Below, piece after piece: positions 51,413-61,467 of a stretch of 64,000 nt of DNA. The notes beneath the pieces were generated by a model, which ran no database searches, was not told the origin of the DNA, and worked only from the letters and a program-made list of their open reading frames with translations. This DNA comes from Planctomycetales bacterium 10988 (GTDB lineage Bacteria; Planctomycetota; Planctomycetia; Pirellulales; Pb10988): NCBI GenBank assembly GCA_009664345.1, contig CP043547.1, forward strand, positions 3,252,709 to 3,316,708, given 5' to 3'. Made by a program: the position numbers and the translations under genes. How positions within the stretch are numbered: position 1 is the first letter of the stretch; the number at the start of each line of letters is the position of its first letter.

Positions 51413-53050
51413 ATGAATAGATATCTCGCCGCGATCGCCTTTCTGCTAGGGACCTGTGCCACGCTGGGGGCAGACGAACGCCCGAACATCGTGATTATTT
51501 TGGTCGATGACATGGGGTTCTCGGACCTGGGCTGCTTTGGCAGTGAAATCGAAACGCCGAACCTCGACCAACTCGCCGCCGAGGGTTTGCGATTCACGCA
51601 GTTTTATAACTCCGGCCGCTGCTGTCCGACGCGGGCCAGCTTGATGACCGGGCTGCATCCTCACCAAGTCGGCATCGGCCACATGACCGCTCCGCCCGAT
51701 AAACCGCTCGGTTTCGAAGGCCCCTACCAAGGCTATTTAAATGACAACTGCACCACGCTCGCCCAGGTGTTGAAGTCCGCCGGCTATCATACGTTGATGA
51801 CGGGCAAGTGGCATCTTGGGGTGAATCGCAAGGAGTGTTGGCCGTTGCAACGCGGCTTCGACAAGTATTACGGCGGACTAAGTGGGGCCTTCAATTACTT
51901 CAAGCCCGGCGGAGATCGCGGCATGACCCTCGGTAATGACCCGGTGGGGACCGATGACGATTTCTATGCGACGGATACGTTCACCGACGTGGCCTGCGAT
52001 TTCATTTCCGAAGTCACGCAATCGGACGATCAGCCGTTCTTTCTCTATCTCGCTTACAATGCTCCGCACTGGCCGCTGAATGCCAAGTGGGAAGACTATC
52101 AAAAATACAAAGGGAAATATAAAAAAGGCTGGGAGGTGTTGATGAAAAATCGACTCGCCAAGCAAAAGGAGATCGGTCTCTTCGATGAGGGGACCGAAGC
52201 CGCCCCGCATGTCGGGCCTGCCTGGAAGAGCCTGAAGCTGAAACGCCGCGAAGACCTTGATTCCATCATGGCTGCCTATGCCGCGTGTGTTGATTCGATC
52301 GACCAGAACATCGGCAAGTTCGTCGCCCATCTCAAATCGATTGACGAACTCGACAACACTGTGATCTTTTTCCTTTCCGACAACGGGGCCTGTCAAGAAG
52401 GGGGCAACTTTGGCAAAGGGAATGAAGCGATGGTCAAAGACCCGCCGCTGGAAACCGTCGATGGGCCGAGAATTGGGCTTTATTGGGCGAACGCCTGCAA
52501 TGTGCCTTATCGCAAATACAAACATTATCTCCACGAAGGGGGCGCTTGCACTTCGATGATTGCTTCTTGGCCGGCGGGGATTCCGAAGCAGGCAGCCGGT
52601 TCCTTTGTCCGAGAGATGGCTTACTTGCCGGACTTCATGGCGACGTGCGTCGATCTTTCTGAGGCGAGCTATCCCAAAAACGTGCCGCCGTGCGAAGGGG
52701 CCTCGATGCGACCTCTCTTGGAAGGCAAGAAAGAGGCGATTCACCCGGACCCGATTTTCTTTGAGCATGAAGGCAATGCCGCCGTCCGCTGGGGTAAATG
52801 GAAGCTCGTGCGGGAATATGAAAAGCCGTGGGAATTATACGATATCGATCGTGACCGCACCGAGTTGCACGACTTGGCTGAAACGAACGCCGAGAAGCGT
52901 GACGAAATGATCGCGATGTGGGAGGATTGGGCCACCGAAAAACAAGTCGCCTTCCCCGAACGATTCAATATGTACGAGTTCCTGAATAAGAGGGAAAAGG
53001 CGAAAAAGACCAAGCAGAACGCCGCCCGCCCTCAAGCCTCCAAGAACTAG
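51413..53050 (+). CDS. Secreted arylsulfatase
   Basis: 545 residues. Signal peptide (RYLAAIAFLLGTCATLGA), then RPNIVIILVDDMGFSDLGCFG, the formylglycine site CCPTR (~70), GKWHLGVNR, and FFLSDNGACQEGG. The C-terminal PWELYDIDRDRTELHDLAE matches AtsA-type arylsulfatases. Hydrolyses sulfate esters outside the cytoplasm; substrate unknown. ATG 51413 is chosen as the signal begins there. Adjacent to another sulfatase 14 bp downstream, probably one operon. Confidence 0.94.
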   Translation: MNRYLAAIAFLLGTCATLGADERPNIVIILVDDMGFSDLGCFGSEIETPNLDQLAAEGLRFTQFYNSGRCCPTRASLMTGLHPHQVGIGHMTAPPDKPLGFEGPYQGYLNDNCTTLAQVLKSAGYHTLMTGKWHLGVNRKECWPLQRGFDKYYGGLSGAFNYFKPGGDRGMTLGNDPVGTDDDFYATDTFTDVACDFISEVTQSDDQPFFLYLAYNAPHWPLNAKWEDYQKYKGKYKKGWEVLMKNRLAKQKEIGLFDEGTEAAPHVGPAWKSLKLKRREDLDSIMAAYAACVDSIDQNIGKFVAHLKSIDELDNTVIFFLSDNGACQEGGNFGKGNEAMVKDPPLETVDGPRIGLYWANACNVPYRKYKHYLHEGGACTSMIASWPAGIPKQAAGSFVREMAYLPDFMATCVDLSEASYPKNVPPCEGASMRPLLEGKKEAIHPDPIFFEHEGNAAVRWGKWKLVREYEKPWELYDIDRDRTELHDLAETNAEKRDEMIAMWEDWATEKQVAFPERFNMYEFLNKREKAKKTKQNAARPQASKN

Positions 53051-53064
53051 AAAGAGCCATTCCG

Positions 53065-54501
53065 ATGATTTTCAATTTGCGAAACCTAGGGGCCGTGTGC
53101 GCGTTGCTCCTTTCGGTCACGATGCTCACGGCGAATGAAAAGCCGAACCTGGTCTTCATCATTGCCGATGATTGCACCTTTCACGATATCGGCTGTTATG
53201 GAGGGCAGGCCCACACCCCGAACATCGACAAGCTGGCCACCGAAGGAATGCAAATGATGCAATGCTTTCAGGCCGCTCCGATGTGTTCGCCGACGCGGCA
53301 CAATCTTTATACCGGTATCTATCCGGTGAAAAGCGGGGCCTATCCGAATCATACTTTCGTGAAGGATGGCGTTCAAAGTGTGGTGCATTACCTGGAGCCG
53401 CTCGGCTATCGCGTGGCCCTTTCCGGCAAAACGCACATCGCTCCCAAGGAGGCGTTTCCCTTTGAATACTCCGCCAAGGACAATAACCCCGACATGCAGG
53501 CGATCAACCGCCTGATGAAGGAATCCACCGAGAGCGATCAGCCGTTCTGTCTCTTTGCCTGCTCGAATGAACCACACAGCCCTTGGAATAAAGGGGATGC
53601 CTCCCGCTATCCGCCGGAGAGCTTGAACTTGCCGCCGTATTGGGTGAATGCCCCGGACCTTCGCAAGAAATATTCACGCTACCTGGCGGAGATCACTTAC
53701 TACGATGGGCAAGTCGGGGAAATTCTGGCGATGCTCGATCAACATGGGATCACGGAAAATACCCTGGTGATGGTCGTATCCGAACAAGGCAATGGCTTTC
53801 CTTTTGCCAAATGGACTTGTTACGACGCCGGCTTGCAATCGGCAATGATTGTCCGTTGGCCGGGAAAAATCGCCAAAGGGAGCACCTCAAGGGCCTTGGT
53901 TGAATACGTGGATGTCTTGCCAACCTTTGTCGAGATCGCCGGCGGAACCCCTGCGGAAGTCCTCGAAGGGAAAAGCATGCTGCCGGTGTTGCTCGGAGAG
54001 ACCGACCATCATAAAGAGTATGTTTACGGCATCCAAACCACCCGAGGAATCTACGCCGGACCCGATCATTACGGCCGCCGTAGTGTGCGATCGGACTCGT
54101 TCAAGCTGATTCACAACCTTTCGCCGGATGCCCGCTTTTTTAACGGCATTGCGAAGGCTCCTTATTTTAAAAACTGGGAGAAGAAGGCTGCCGAGGGGAA
54201 CAAACGAGCGAAGGCCTTTGTCGAGCGGTATTATCAACCGCCGGAATACGAACTCTTCGACGTGAAGAATGATCCGTGGCAATTGAAGAACTTGGCGGAT
54301 GATCCCCATTACGCGGAGGTCTTGGCCGAACTGCAAACGCAACTTGCCGCTTGGATGCAGTCGCAAGGCGACCACGGCCACGCCACGGAAATGCAAGCCT
54401 TCGACCACATGCTCACCGGCAATGCCGACGCCAAGGCCGCCATCGAAAAACGGAAGAACAAGCAACCAGGTAAACGAAAAAAGCCCACCTCGCAAGAGTG
54501 A
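53065..54501 (+). CDS. Secreted sulfatase (heparan N-sulfatase-like)
   Basis: 478 residues. Signal peptide, then KPNLVFIIADDCTFHDIGCYGG and the formylglycine site CSPTR (~75). MVVSEQGNGFPFAKWT carries a late active-site region, with QGN in place of the usual DNG. The pattern DDCTFHDIGCYG and EQGN resembles the sulfamidase/SGSH branch rather than AtsA. The C-terminus ELFDVKNDPWQLKNLADDP is family-typical. A basic tail (KRKNKQPGKRKKPTSQE) ends it. Encoded 14 bp after the previous sulfatase. Confidence 0.92.
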   Translation: MIFNLRNLGAVCALLLSVTMLTANEKPNLVFIIADDCTFHDIGCYGGQAHTPNIDKLATEGMQMMQCFQAAPMCSPTRHNLYTGIYPVKSGAYPNHTFVKDGVQSVVHYLEPLGYRVALSGKTHIAPKEAFPFEYSAKDNNPDMQAINRLMKESTESDQPFCLFACSNEPHSPWNKGDASRYPPESLNLPPYWVNAPDLRKKYSRYLAEITYYDGQVGEILAMLDQHGITENTLVMVVSEQGNGFPFAKWTCYDAGLQSAMIVRWPGKIAKGSTSRALVEYVDVLPTFVEIAGGTPAEVLEGKSMLPVLLGETDHHKEYVYGIQTTRGIYAGPDHYGRRSVRSDSFKLIHNLSPDARFFNGIAKAPYFKNWEKKAAEGNKRAKAFVERYYQPPEYELFDVKNDPWQLKNLADDPHYAEVLAELQTQLAAWMQSQGDHGHATEMQAFDHMLTGNADAKAAIEKRKNKQPGKRKKPTSQE

Positions 54502-54521
54502 GCTTTTCGTTATCCGACAAT

Positions 54522-54558
54522 AAAAAAAGCACCGGTAGCAGAGGGGAGCCACCGGTGC
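54522..54558 (-). terminator. Rho-independent terminator of the secretin gene
   Basis: GCACCGGT pairs with ACCGGTGC around a 14-base loop; on the minus strand it is followed by seven U. It lies 45 bp past the secretin stop. Confidence 0.85.
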
Positions 54559-54602
54559 CTTGTCGGGGAGAGCCTAGGTCGTGCTTCGTCGCGGAGGGCC
54601 GG

Positions 54603-57600
54603 TTACGGGCCGGCTCCACCTAAGAGCAGCCGTTCCTCTTCCTCTTGGATGATGATCCGTGGGGTGACCATCATCATGAGGCTTTGGGTTTCCCGTCCGA
54701 TCCCGACGTTGCTAAACAGCCGGTTGACGTAGGGAAGTTTGTTGAGGATTGGCACCCCGTATTCGTTTCTACCTTCATTCAATCGCTTGATCCCACCGAG
54801 CAGGACCGTTCCTCCATCGGGCACACTCACCGTGGTGGTGACTGTTACGAAGGAGAACGTCGGCAACTGAACCGTGGTACCTGAGCGGGAGCTGACTTGT
54901 TGTTCAGTCCCATTATCGCCGTCTTCCGCGTCGCCATCGGTCGTGGTGGTCGAGGTCGATTCCGAGCCGGTGAAGGTAAATTCATCGACATCGTCAATCT
55001 TGCTGAAGAACGGTACCAAGGTCAGGCGGACAAAGCGTCGATCGCTGGAGACTACCGCTTGCACCGTGAGGAAGGTTCCTTCACTGAGCACGGCAATCAC
55101 CGGTTGGAAGCCAGCCGCAAAGTCCCCAACGACCGGGATCACGCTGATCACGAACGGGCTTTGCGAGGTGTCCGCCACGAAGGCAAGTTGACCATTAAAG
55201 AGTGTGACTTTCGGAGCCTGCAACACATTGGAGCGGACATCCCCTTGGGACGCTTCCAAGAAGAAGAAGGCTTCGATGTCACTTAAGATCGCAAATCCCA
55301 AGGTTGCCCCGGCCCCAGCTTGTGGATCACCGAAGGACGGTGATGCCAAGGGAAAGGAACCTTGCGTAAACGGAATATCCAAGTCCGCCGAGAAGACCCC
55401 CGGAGCTTGCACCCCGACCGTGGCCGTATCGCCATGGTCACGGTCTTGGAAGTCTCGGCCCGGCACCACGCCGACCCCGTCGGTGCTGAAGACCGGGTTG
55501 AAGGACGGGTTGGCTTGGCCGAAGGTTTGATACGGTTGATCGATGTCGTCATCGATATCGAAGTCGAAGTCCAAACCGATCCGTTCGAAGAAGTTATCGT
55601 TCAGCGTGATGAAGCGGACTTCAATCGTCACTTGCAAGTCTTGCAGACGACGCAACTGATTGAGCAGGTCGGCAATTTGTTCGTGAACGTCTTGCGTTTG
55701 GCTGACAACCAAACTGAGGTTCGTTTCGAACGGTTGCACCGAACCCGGTCCCCCTACTTCATCCCACGTTTGCGGGGCAACGGTCGAGGTAATCAGGTCA
55801 ATCAAGCTATCGAAGTCCGGCTCGACGCCACCCCCGAAACCATCCGGCCCGAGACCAGGCACTGAAGAGCCACCTTCACCCGCCCCAAAGCCTGAGCCGC
55901 CTTGACCCAAGAGGTGCGGGCTAAGAGCCGCCGATTGCGTTCCGCCGTTTTGTCCAGCCAGGACCGTGACCGGAGGACGCGAGCCGCCCCCGCCGATGGA
56001 CGAACCTTGGGTCGCACCGAGGGCATCTTGCAAGGCTTGCGCCAAGCCCATGTTGCCACTGGGGACAAAGTTCGGAATCGGGATGACCAGGTCGGCCACT
56101 TGGTACACTTCCGGATAAACTTCCGTATCTTTCAATTGAGCCGAGGTAATCTTCAACACTTCGTCTTTGATCACATAGCTCAGATTTTTCGGATCGAGAA
56201 TCAAACTCAAGGCACTCTTGAGCATGATCGGTTGCGAAAGTTCCAAGGTCACCGGTTCGTTGGTGCTGACCCCTTCGGCGGCGAGGCCTTTGGGATCGAG
56301 AACGATGTTGATCTCGGCCAAGGTTCCCAGATACTCGATCACTTCGCTGAGAGCTTTCTCTTGGAAGCGGACCGAAACCGGGGTTTGCAACCGTTGTTGA
56401 ATTTCGAGTTCTCGCTCATTGAAGCGGGATTGACGACGCTCCAAGGCTTGGCGAGAAGCGGTCAACTGCTCCCACTGCGTGATATGCGGGAACTGATAAG
56501 GTTGATTGTCATCGATCGGCACCCCGGAGGCATCGACGCTTTGCATCGCGGCGACGAAGTTGTTCTCCTTGGCGGCTTCGATCGATTGATTGCGGTGATA
56601 GCGATTCACGAAGCGAGCCTTGAAGGTCATCGTCTGCACCACCGGGGCTTCCGGGGCGAGCACGGCGGCTCGTTTGGCGATGAGTTCGGCTTCGCGATAA
56701 CGTTCTTCATCCATCAAGCGATTGAATTCCTCGACCATTTGGGCCAGGCTTTCATCGACTTCCATGCGATAAAGTCGTTCGCGTTCGATCTGTTGACGAA
56801 CATCTTGGTTGCGTTCGTCGAGTTCGATCATGACGCGGTTCTCGGAAATATGCTTTTCCATCTCCGCGATGCTGGCATCCAGGCGACGTTGCAGGGTCGC
56901 TTTGGTCGCGGCATCCGTGGAAGAATTGTCGATCAACAGTTGCGTTTCCCGAAGGATTCGCAAGGCTTGTTGTGGATCATCTTCTCGCAGTTCGCGGGCT
57001 TCGTAACGCTTCTTGGTCACTTCCGCCAAGAGTTGTCGCGTGACGACATCCTTGACAGCAGCTTCTTTTTCCAAGAGTTCCGAACCCCCGATCGCGGCCG
57101 TCGGTTGAACCGGGCCGGTCATTTGTTTCTCGGCCGGAGCCTGCATTCGCAACAGTTGCAATTTGTCTTGCAGGCGTTGCACGGTGACCGGATCGAGGTT
57201 GTCCTTATAAGCATATGCTTGTTGATACAGACCGAGGGCCTTGGCAACATTCCCCTGACGCAAGGCTTGTTCGCCGGCTTCGAAGAGGGCCATGCCGCTC
57301 GCTCCGGGGCCGCCGGCGTTTTGCACGGACGGTTCGAAGTTCACTTGCTGACCGTCATAGGAAGGTCCGCCTTCGGTGGTGTATTCCGCTTGCGAGTTGA
57401 AGCTGCCATCGTTGCCATCCCAAGCAGCCGGCATATTTTGCGAAGGCTGAGCAGGTTTGGTGGCGACAGGTTGGCTCGGCGGCAAGGACGATTGCGTCGG
57501 GGTCGAAGCCATTTCTTTACGCTTCTTGGCAACTTCGAAGAGAATCATCTCTGGTTGGTCGCTCCCCGGCGGCAAGGTGACTTGCATCTGTTGAACTTGA

Positions 57601-58646
57601 TTGGCCATCTCTTCGGCACGATTCAAATCCCCGGCGGCCAAGGCTTGACGCGAGGCTTCCAGCAATTTTTCGGCTTCTTGGAGATTGGTGCCATTCGTGC
57701 CCGTGCGGAACGAGCCGCTTTGATAGCTGCCACGTGGACCGACGCCGGGGGTGGTGGTTCCTTGATTGTTTTGACCGAGCATCCCTTCGGATTGCAAATG
57801 CGATCGGCGAGGGTCCCAAGTGCGGGGGCCGGTGCCCGGTTGCGTTTGCTGACGAACGCCGATGCGATCGAGCAATTTCAACGGGGTCATCTCAAAGGGA
57901 TTGTAGCGTACATTCAGCCGCGCGGCGTCATTGGCCAGGCGTTCGGCTTCTTGCAAGCGATTCCACTTCAAGAGGGCCTCGGATTGCTCCATCAAAACCG
58001 CGGCATAGCGGCGACGGAAGGATTCCGTTTCGGCTCCTCCGCGGCTCTTTTCGGCCATCAGTTCTTCATAGCTTTGGATGGCTGCCTGCACTTTGGCGGG
58101 CGAGTCTTCCGTCACGCTATAATTCAAACCAAGGGCTTGTACTTGATTGAGTAGTTGCCGAGTCCGCTTGATGTCGCCGACCGACAATGCCAAGCGGGCA
58201 TCGATCAGCCATTGATCACTCAAGTTACTCGGGTCCGATGAATTGCTGGCTTGGGAGCTACTCGGCAGCGGACGCATTCCGGTCGGGCGGGCCGTGGGAG
58301 CGGCTTCGCCAGCGGATTTCTTTTGCATCAGCTCCGATAATAAACCGTCGGGAGTGTCGCCTAAGGTGTTAGGGGCGTAGACGACTCCGAGACGTTTGGC
58401 TTGGGAAATCTTCGTCAATGCGAGGTCCCAATTGCCTTGGTCCATTGCTTTCCGTGCTTGACGTAGCAGGTCATCAGAAAGCAAACGATCTTCTGTTGCT
58501 GCGATTCCACCTTGTGGAACCTGCCCGACAACCGCTAAGGCTGTGGCCAGCCTCGCGTGGTGGTTAGGCAAACCAGCCTGAACCCAGGCAGGAGGCAGCC
58601 CGAAGACCACCGCTGCGCAACCTGCGATGATTAAGTGTGTCCTCAT
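54603..58646 (-). CDS. Very large secretin (GspD/PilQ-type) with helical N-terminal half
   Basis: About 1347 residues. A signal peptide (TAAVVFG-like leader after MRTHLIIAGC) precedes a long region of TPR-like helical repeats (for example LLRQARKAMDQGNWDLALTKI; ADARLALSVGDIKRTRQLL; ASRQALAAGDLNRAEEMANQ) and a Gln/Pro-rich part up to ~650. An STN/N0-like domain follows (VSVRFQEKALSEVIEYLGT), then secretin motifs: VTIEVRFITLNDNFFERIGLD, VLQAPKVTLFNGQLA, VSVPDGGTVLLGGI and the terminal NKLPYVNRLFSNVG with MMMVTPRIIIQEEE. It should form an outer-membrane pore. No other secretion genes are adjacent. Confidence 0.93.
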   Translation of the reverse strand: MRTHLIIAGCAAVVFGLPPAWVQAGLPNHHARLATALAVVGQVPQGGIAATEDRLLSDDLLRQARKAMDQGNWDLALTKISQAKRLGVVYAPNTLGDTPDGLLSELMQKKSAGEAAPTARPTGMRPLPSSSQASNSSDPSNLSDQWLIDARLALSVGDIKRTRQLLNQVQALGLNYSVTEDSPAKVQAAIQSYEELMAEKSRGGAETESFRRRYAAVLMEQSEALLKWNRLQEAERLANDAARLNVRYNPFEMTPLKLLDRIGVRQQTQPGTGPRTWDPRRSHLQSEGMLGQNNQGTTTPGVGPRGSYQSGSFRTGTNGTNLQEAEKLLEASRQALAAGDLNRAEEMANQVQQMQVTLPPGSDQPEMILFEVAKKRKEMASTPTQSSLPPSQPVATKPAQPSQNMPAAWDGNDGSFNSQAEYTTEGGPSYDGQQVNFEPSVQNAGGPGASGMALFEAGEQALRQGNVAKALGLYQQAYAYKDNLDPVTVQRLQDKLQLLRMQAPAEKQMTGPVQPTAAIGGSELLEKEAAVKDVVTRQLLAEVTKKRYEARELREDDPQQALRILRETQLLIDNSSTDAATKATLQRRLDASIAEMEKHISENRVMIELDERNQDVRQQIERERLYRMEVDESLAQMVEEFNRLMDEERYREAELIAKRAAVLAPEAPVVQTMTFKARFVNRYHRNQSIEAAKENNFVAAMQSVDASGVPIDDNQPYQFPHITQWEQLTASRQALERRQSRFNERELEIQQRLQTPVSVRFQEKALSEVIEYLGTLAEINIVLDPKGLAAEGVSTNEPVTLELSQPIMLKSALSLILDPKNLSYVIKDEVLKITSAQLKDTEVYPEVYQVADLVIPIPNFVPSGNMGLAQALQDALGATQGSSIGGGGSRPPVTVLAGQNGGTQSAALSPHLLGQGGSGFGAGEGGSSVPGLGPDGFGGGVEPDFDSLIDLITSTVAPQTWDEVGGPGSVQPFETNLSLVVSQTQDVHEQIADLLNQLRRLQDLQVTIEVRFITLNDNFFERIGLDFDFDIDDDIDQPYQTFGQANPSFNPVFSTDGVGVVPGRDFQDRDHGDTATVGVQAPGVFSADLDIPFTQGSFPLASPSFGDPQAGAGATLGFAILSDIEAFFFLEASQGDVRSNVLQAPKVTLFNGQLAFVADTSQSPFVISVIPVVGDFAAGFQPVIAVLSEGTFLTVQAVVSSDRRFVRLTLVPFFSKIDDVDEFTFTGSESTSTTTTDGDAEDGDNGTEQQVSSRSGTTVQLPTFSFVTVTTTVSVPDGGTVLLGGIKRLNEGRNEYGVPILNKLPYVNRLFSNVGIGRETQSLMMMVTPRIIIQEEEERLLLGGAGP

Positions 58647-59264
58647 TCTTACCCCGACTCCTTTCGAGACTTGCACGATACCCTCATGACTTCAAAGACA
58701 GGTGCTCGGTCCTCAAGCGACTCGGACCCTTGCATCACATTCCCTCGTGTCTAAGACGACCGAGACTCGCTTTGAGAGATTAGCTCTATGACATGACTCG
58801 TCCCATGACGTAGTTCGCCGGACACTCGCGACGAGCAGCGAGTCAGCCCGGATGACCACTTGGCTGTTTCCAGGGGAAGCCAAGGGATCGCGACGGATGC
58901 CTTCCGTCCAAATATGATAGGAGGCAGATTGATAATCGGTTTGACCATCCGCCGTCAATTACACTTTTCTTGATATTATTGGAAAAATTAGTGAATTCGC
59001 CGCAATCGTTAAAATAGAATTCAGTCGATCTTCGGCCTCTATCTTGCCAAGGATCGCCAGCTTCAGGCAAAGATTGGCAAAAATTAGCTACCAAGAAGCC
59101 TACTTTCCCTAACTTTCCAGTTTCCTGAGAGGGGGAAAATTTTTTCTCAATACTTGACCTCCAGGGAGAATTTTCCTCCGACTTGCTTGGAAAGCGTACG
59201 CGAATAGGATAGCCTAGAGATAGAGCGTTTTTTCTGTTTTCCCACCCAATGAGGGTTTGTTTGC
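58647..59264. other. Intergenic region between divergent genes
   Basis: About 620 bp. Near its right end a promoter is visible (see 59183). The rest has no supportable gene or repeat. Confidence 0.5.
59183..59210 (+). promoter_or_regulatory. Sigma70-type promoter
   Basis: TTGCTT and TAGGAT with a 16-bp spacer, 55 bp before the start at 59265. The upstream CCTCCGACTTGCTTGG strongly resembles the promoter at 32741 (CCTCCTGCTTGCTTGG). Confidence 0.6.
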
Positions 59265-60125
59265 ATGTCCAATTCCCCCCTTTTACCCCAACGTCTCGCT
59301 TCGGTGTTGCCGCGAGTCGTGGCTTCTCTGCTTCTATGCCTGAGTTTGGTTGCGCTGCCGCAGTCGGTGTCTGCCCATGGTTTGCCTGATGGTCTCGTTG
59401 AACGCGGTGTTCAGGTGATTATGCGACCGGAAGGGATGGAGCTTTCCTACCGAATCGGCTTGAATGATCCGACCTTGGCCGGAGAATTAGAGCGTCTGCA
59501 ACTCGGGGAAGACCTCGATTTGGCCACGATTGCCGAAGACAAGGCCACCCCGGAAACGATGCAACAAGCTTGGAAAGCCTACCAAGAACGGCTTGAAGAA
59601 ATCATCCCTGGGCAGTTGACGGTGACCATTCAAGGAGAACCGATTCAACTCAAATGGGTCCGAACTTCGGCGGGTCGCGATCATCATGCCCGGTTGAAAA
59701 TCTACTATCAAGCCGATTGGAAAAATGAACTAGCCGGGCAAGTCTATGAAGGGAAAGAGTTTACGATTCCTTTCACTCTGAAGGACGACAGCTTCCGCGA
59801 TGCTCCCGGATATCATCGGATCGCTTTTAAAGGAATCGGCGATATCATGGTGACGGAAAGCAATACCAAGCCGATCGTCTTGCGAACGCCGAGAATTCTC
59901 GAATCGGAACTCACCGAAGAAGAACGGGAAGAGGCCCGCAATATTGTTGCGAAGTTCTATCTCGAGCCGGAGCCCGTCGAATCCTGGTGGCAACAATTTG
60001 CCGCTTCGAAGTATATGTCCCACGGTTCCGTCTTACTCCTCTTAGTCGGGATGGCCTGGGTCGTCATGGCCGGAATTTCCCATAAGAAACAACAAGAAGG
60101 ATCGTCCGACACTTCGGAAACCTAA
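59265..60125 (+). CDS. Exported membrane-anchored hypothetical protein
   Basis: 286 residues. Signal peptide (VLPRVVASLLLCLSLVALPQSVSA) followed at once by HGLPDGLVERGVQVIMRPEGMELSY, a beta-rich extracytoplasmic domain. A C-terminal membrane helix (GSVLLLLVGMAWVVMAGIS) with a short cytoplasmic tail ends it. The N-terminal His start and the HxxH-like DHHARLKIYY give possible metal ligands, like the periplasmic domain in front of some Ni/Co and HupE-type transporters, but no transporter is encoded here. The function is not known. Confidence 0.7.
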   Translation: MSNSPLLPQRLASVLPRVVASLLLCLSLVALPQSVSAHGLPDGLVERGVQVIMRPEGMELSYRIGLNDPTLAGELERLQLGEDLDLATIAEDKATPETMQQAWKAYQERLEEIIPGQLTVTIQGEPIQLKWVRTSAGRDHHARLKIYYQADWKNELAGQVYEGKEFTIPFTLKDDSFRDAPGYHRIAFKGIGDIMVTESNTKPIVLRTPRILESELTEEEREEARNIVAKFYLEPEPVESWWQQFAASKYMSHGSVLLLLVGMAWVVMAGISHKKQQEGSSDTSET

Positions 60126-60601
60126 CCAACCATCAGCGACGATATTTATCCAATCACCGAAAAGCCGTGGAGGAATGAGCCGTTCCCTCACGGCTTTTTT
60201 CATTCTTCCGCGGAAAGCGAGAACGGCTCAAAAATGTGGTGTTGGTTAATTTGCCGGAAAGCGTTATCTTTTCCGACAATTCAGTCCATTGTAGCCGCGG
60301 GAAGTCGATGATTTCCCAGCAACACAAACAGCGAGAATTGAGCCGGAATTTCTGGTGTTCCCAGTAGATTCGGACGATAGAGGAACTGACAGTCGGAATT
60401 CCACCGCATTGCATTTCGCAACAGCCAACCATTCCCATTGCATCTCTTCCGTATGGCTGGCTTTCGCATAACAAAAGTGTCAGCGGTCAAAACCGAGCGG
60501 ACCTCAGAAACTACCCCAAGCGGGAATGTCCAACCAGTTTTGTCCAGACACGCTCATTCGATTTCCAACAGACCGTTTGATGGTGAGGGAGTACAGCATT
60601 C
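60126..60601. other. Intergenic region upstream of the ABC exporter genes
   Basis: About 475 bp. Apart from the terminator at 60159 I see no gene, repeat or clear promoter. Confidence 0.45.
60159..60200 (+). terminator. Rho-independent terminator
   Basis: AAAAGCCGTGAGG-like arm pairs with CACGGCTTTTTT around a short variable loop, 35 bp past the stop of the gene at 59265. Confidence 0.85.
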
Positions 60602-61384
60602 ATGAAAGCCTATACTCTGGAAATATGGCGGCTCCGCTACTTTTGGCTTTCCTTGGTGAAAATCGATCTCAACACCCGCTATCGCCGTTCGGCCTTGGGT
60701 TTGGGATGGAGTTTATTGCAAAATATTTTAATGACGATCGTGCTTTCGGTCGTCTTCGGAACGCTCTTTCAGCTTGATATCGCCTTTTATGCCCCGTTCA
60801 TTTTGATTGGGCTGGCTTATTGGGGATTTCTGTCATCCTGTGTTTTGATGGGTGCGACTTCCCTGTATAACGCCGAACCTTATATGAAACAGCATAAAGT
60901 CCCGGTTGCCATTTATCCCTTGCGGACGGTGCTGGGAGCAAGCTTTCACTTTTCGATTGCTTTGGTGGTCGCCTTTGTGGCAACGCTCTTTTTTCAAGGG
61001 CCGGAACACCTGCTTGCCTGGCCGGTAACACTCATGGGCTTTTTGCTCCTCTTCTTGTTTGGCTGGTCGCTGGCGGTGTTGACCGCGTTTTCGAATGTTT
61101 ATTTCCCCGATGTTTCCCATCTGTTGGAAGTCGGGATGCAAATCGCTTTTTATGCCACTCCGATCATTTATCCGCTCTCGATGCTGGAAGCTCGGGGAGT
61201 CGGCTTTTTGGTGACGATCAATCCTTTTTCCTATCACCTTGAATTGATCCGCAAACCCGTCCTGGAAGGGACGCTGCCGGATGTCACGATCATTCTGGGA
61301 GCGGTGGGATTGACCGTCTTGAGTGCCATTTTCGCGATCATCACTTTGTGGAAACGGGAAGATCAAATCGTTTTGGAACTATAA
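60602..61384 (+). CDS. ABC-2 type polysaccharide/polyol-phosphate export permease
   Basis: 260 residues with about six membrane helices. The N-terminus IDLNTRYRRSALGLGWSLLQ is the amphipathic signature of KpsM/TagG/Wzm-type permeases, and the C-terminal INPFSYHLELIRKPVLEG matches the family. With the ATPase at 61468 it would export a lipid-linked polysaccharide or teichoic-acid-like polymer across the inner membrane. No glycosyltransferases are adjacent, so the substrate is unknown. Confidence 0.92.
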   Translation: MKAYTLEIWRLRYFWLSLVKIDLNTRYRRSALGLGWSLLQNILMTIVLSVVFGTLFQLDIAFYAPFILIGLAYWGFLSSCVLMGATSLYNAEPYMKQHKVPVAIYPLRTVLGASFHFSIALVVAFVATLFFQGPEHLLAWPVTLMGFLLLFLFGWSLAVLTAFSNVYFPDVSHLLEVGMQIAFYATPIIYPLSMLEARGVGFLVTINPFSYHLELIRKPVLEGTLPDVTIILGAVGLTVLSAIFAIITLWKREDQIVLEL

Positions 61385-61467
61385 CCAATTCGCAGATTGA
61401 TCCCTTATTTCAACTTACGAACAGCCTGACCATCATCGAAAGTGCTGATTAGGAAGAGAGACCTTTC

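Noticed and set aside
55902-58154. A 750-residue open frame opposite the secretin gene
   Set aside because: It is the antisense shadow of a long G/C-rich gene, lacks a ribosome site and resembles no family.
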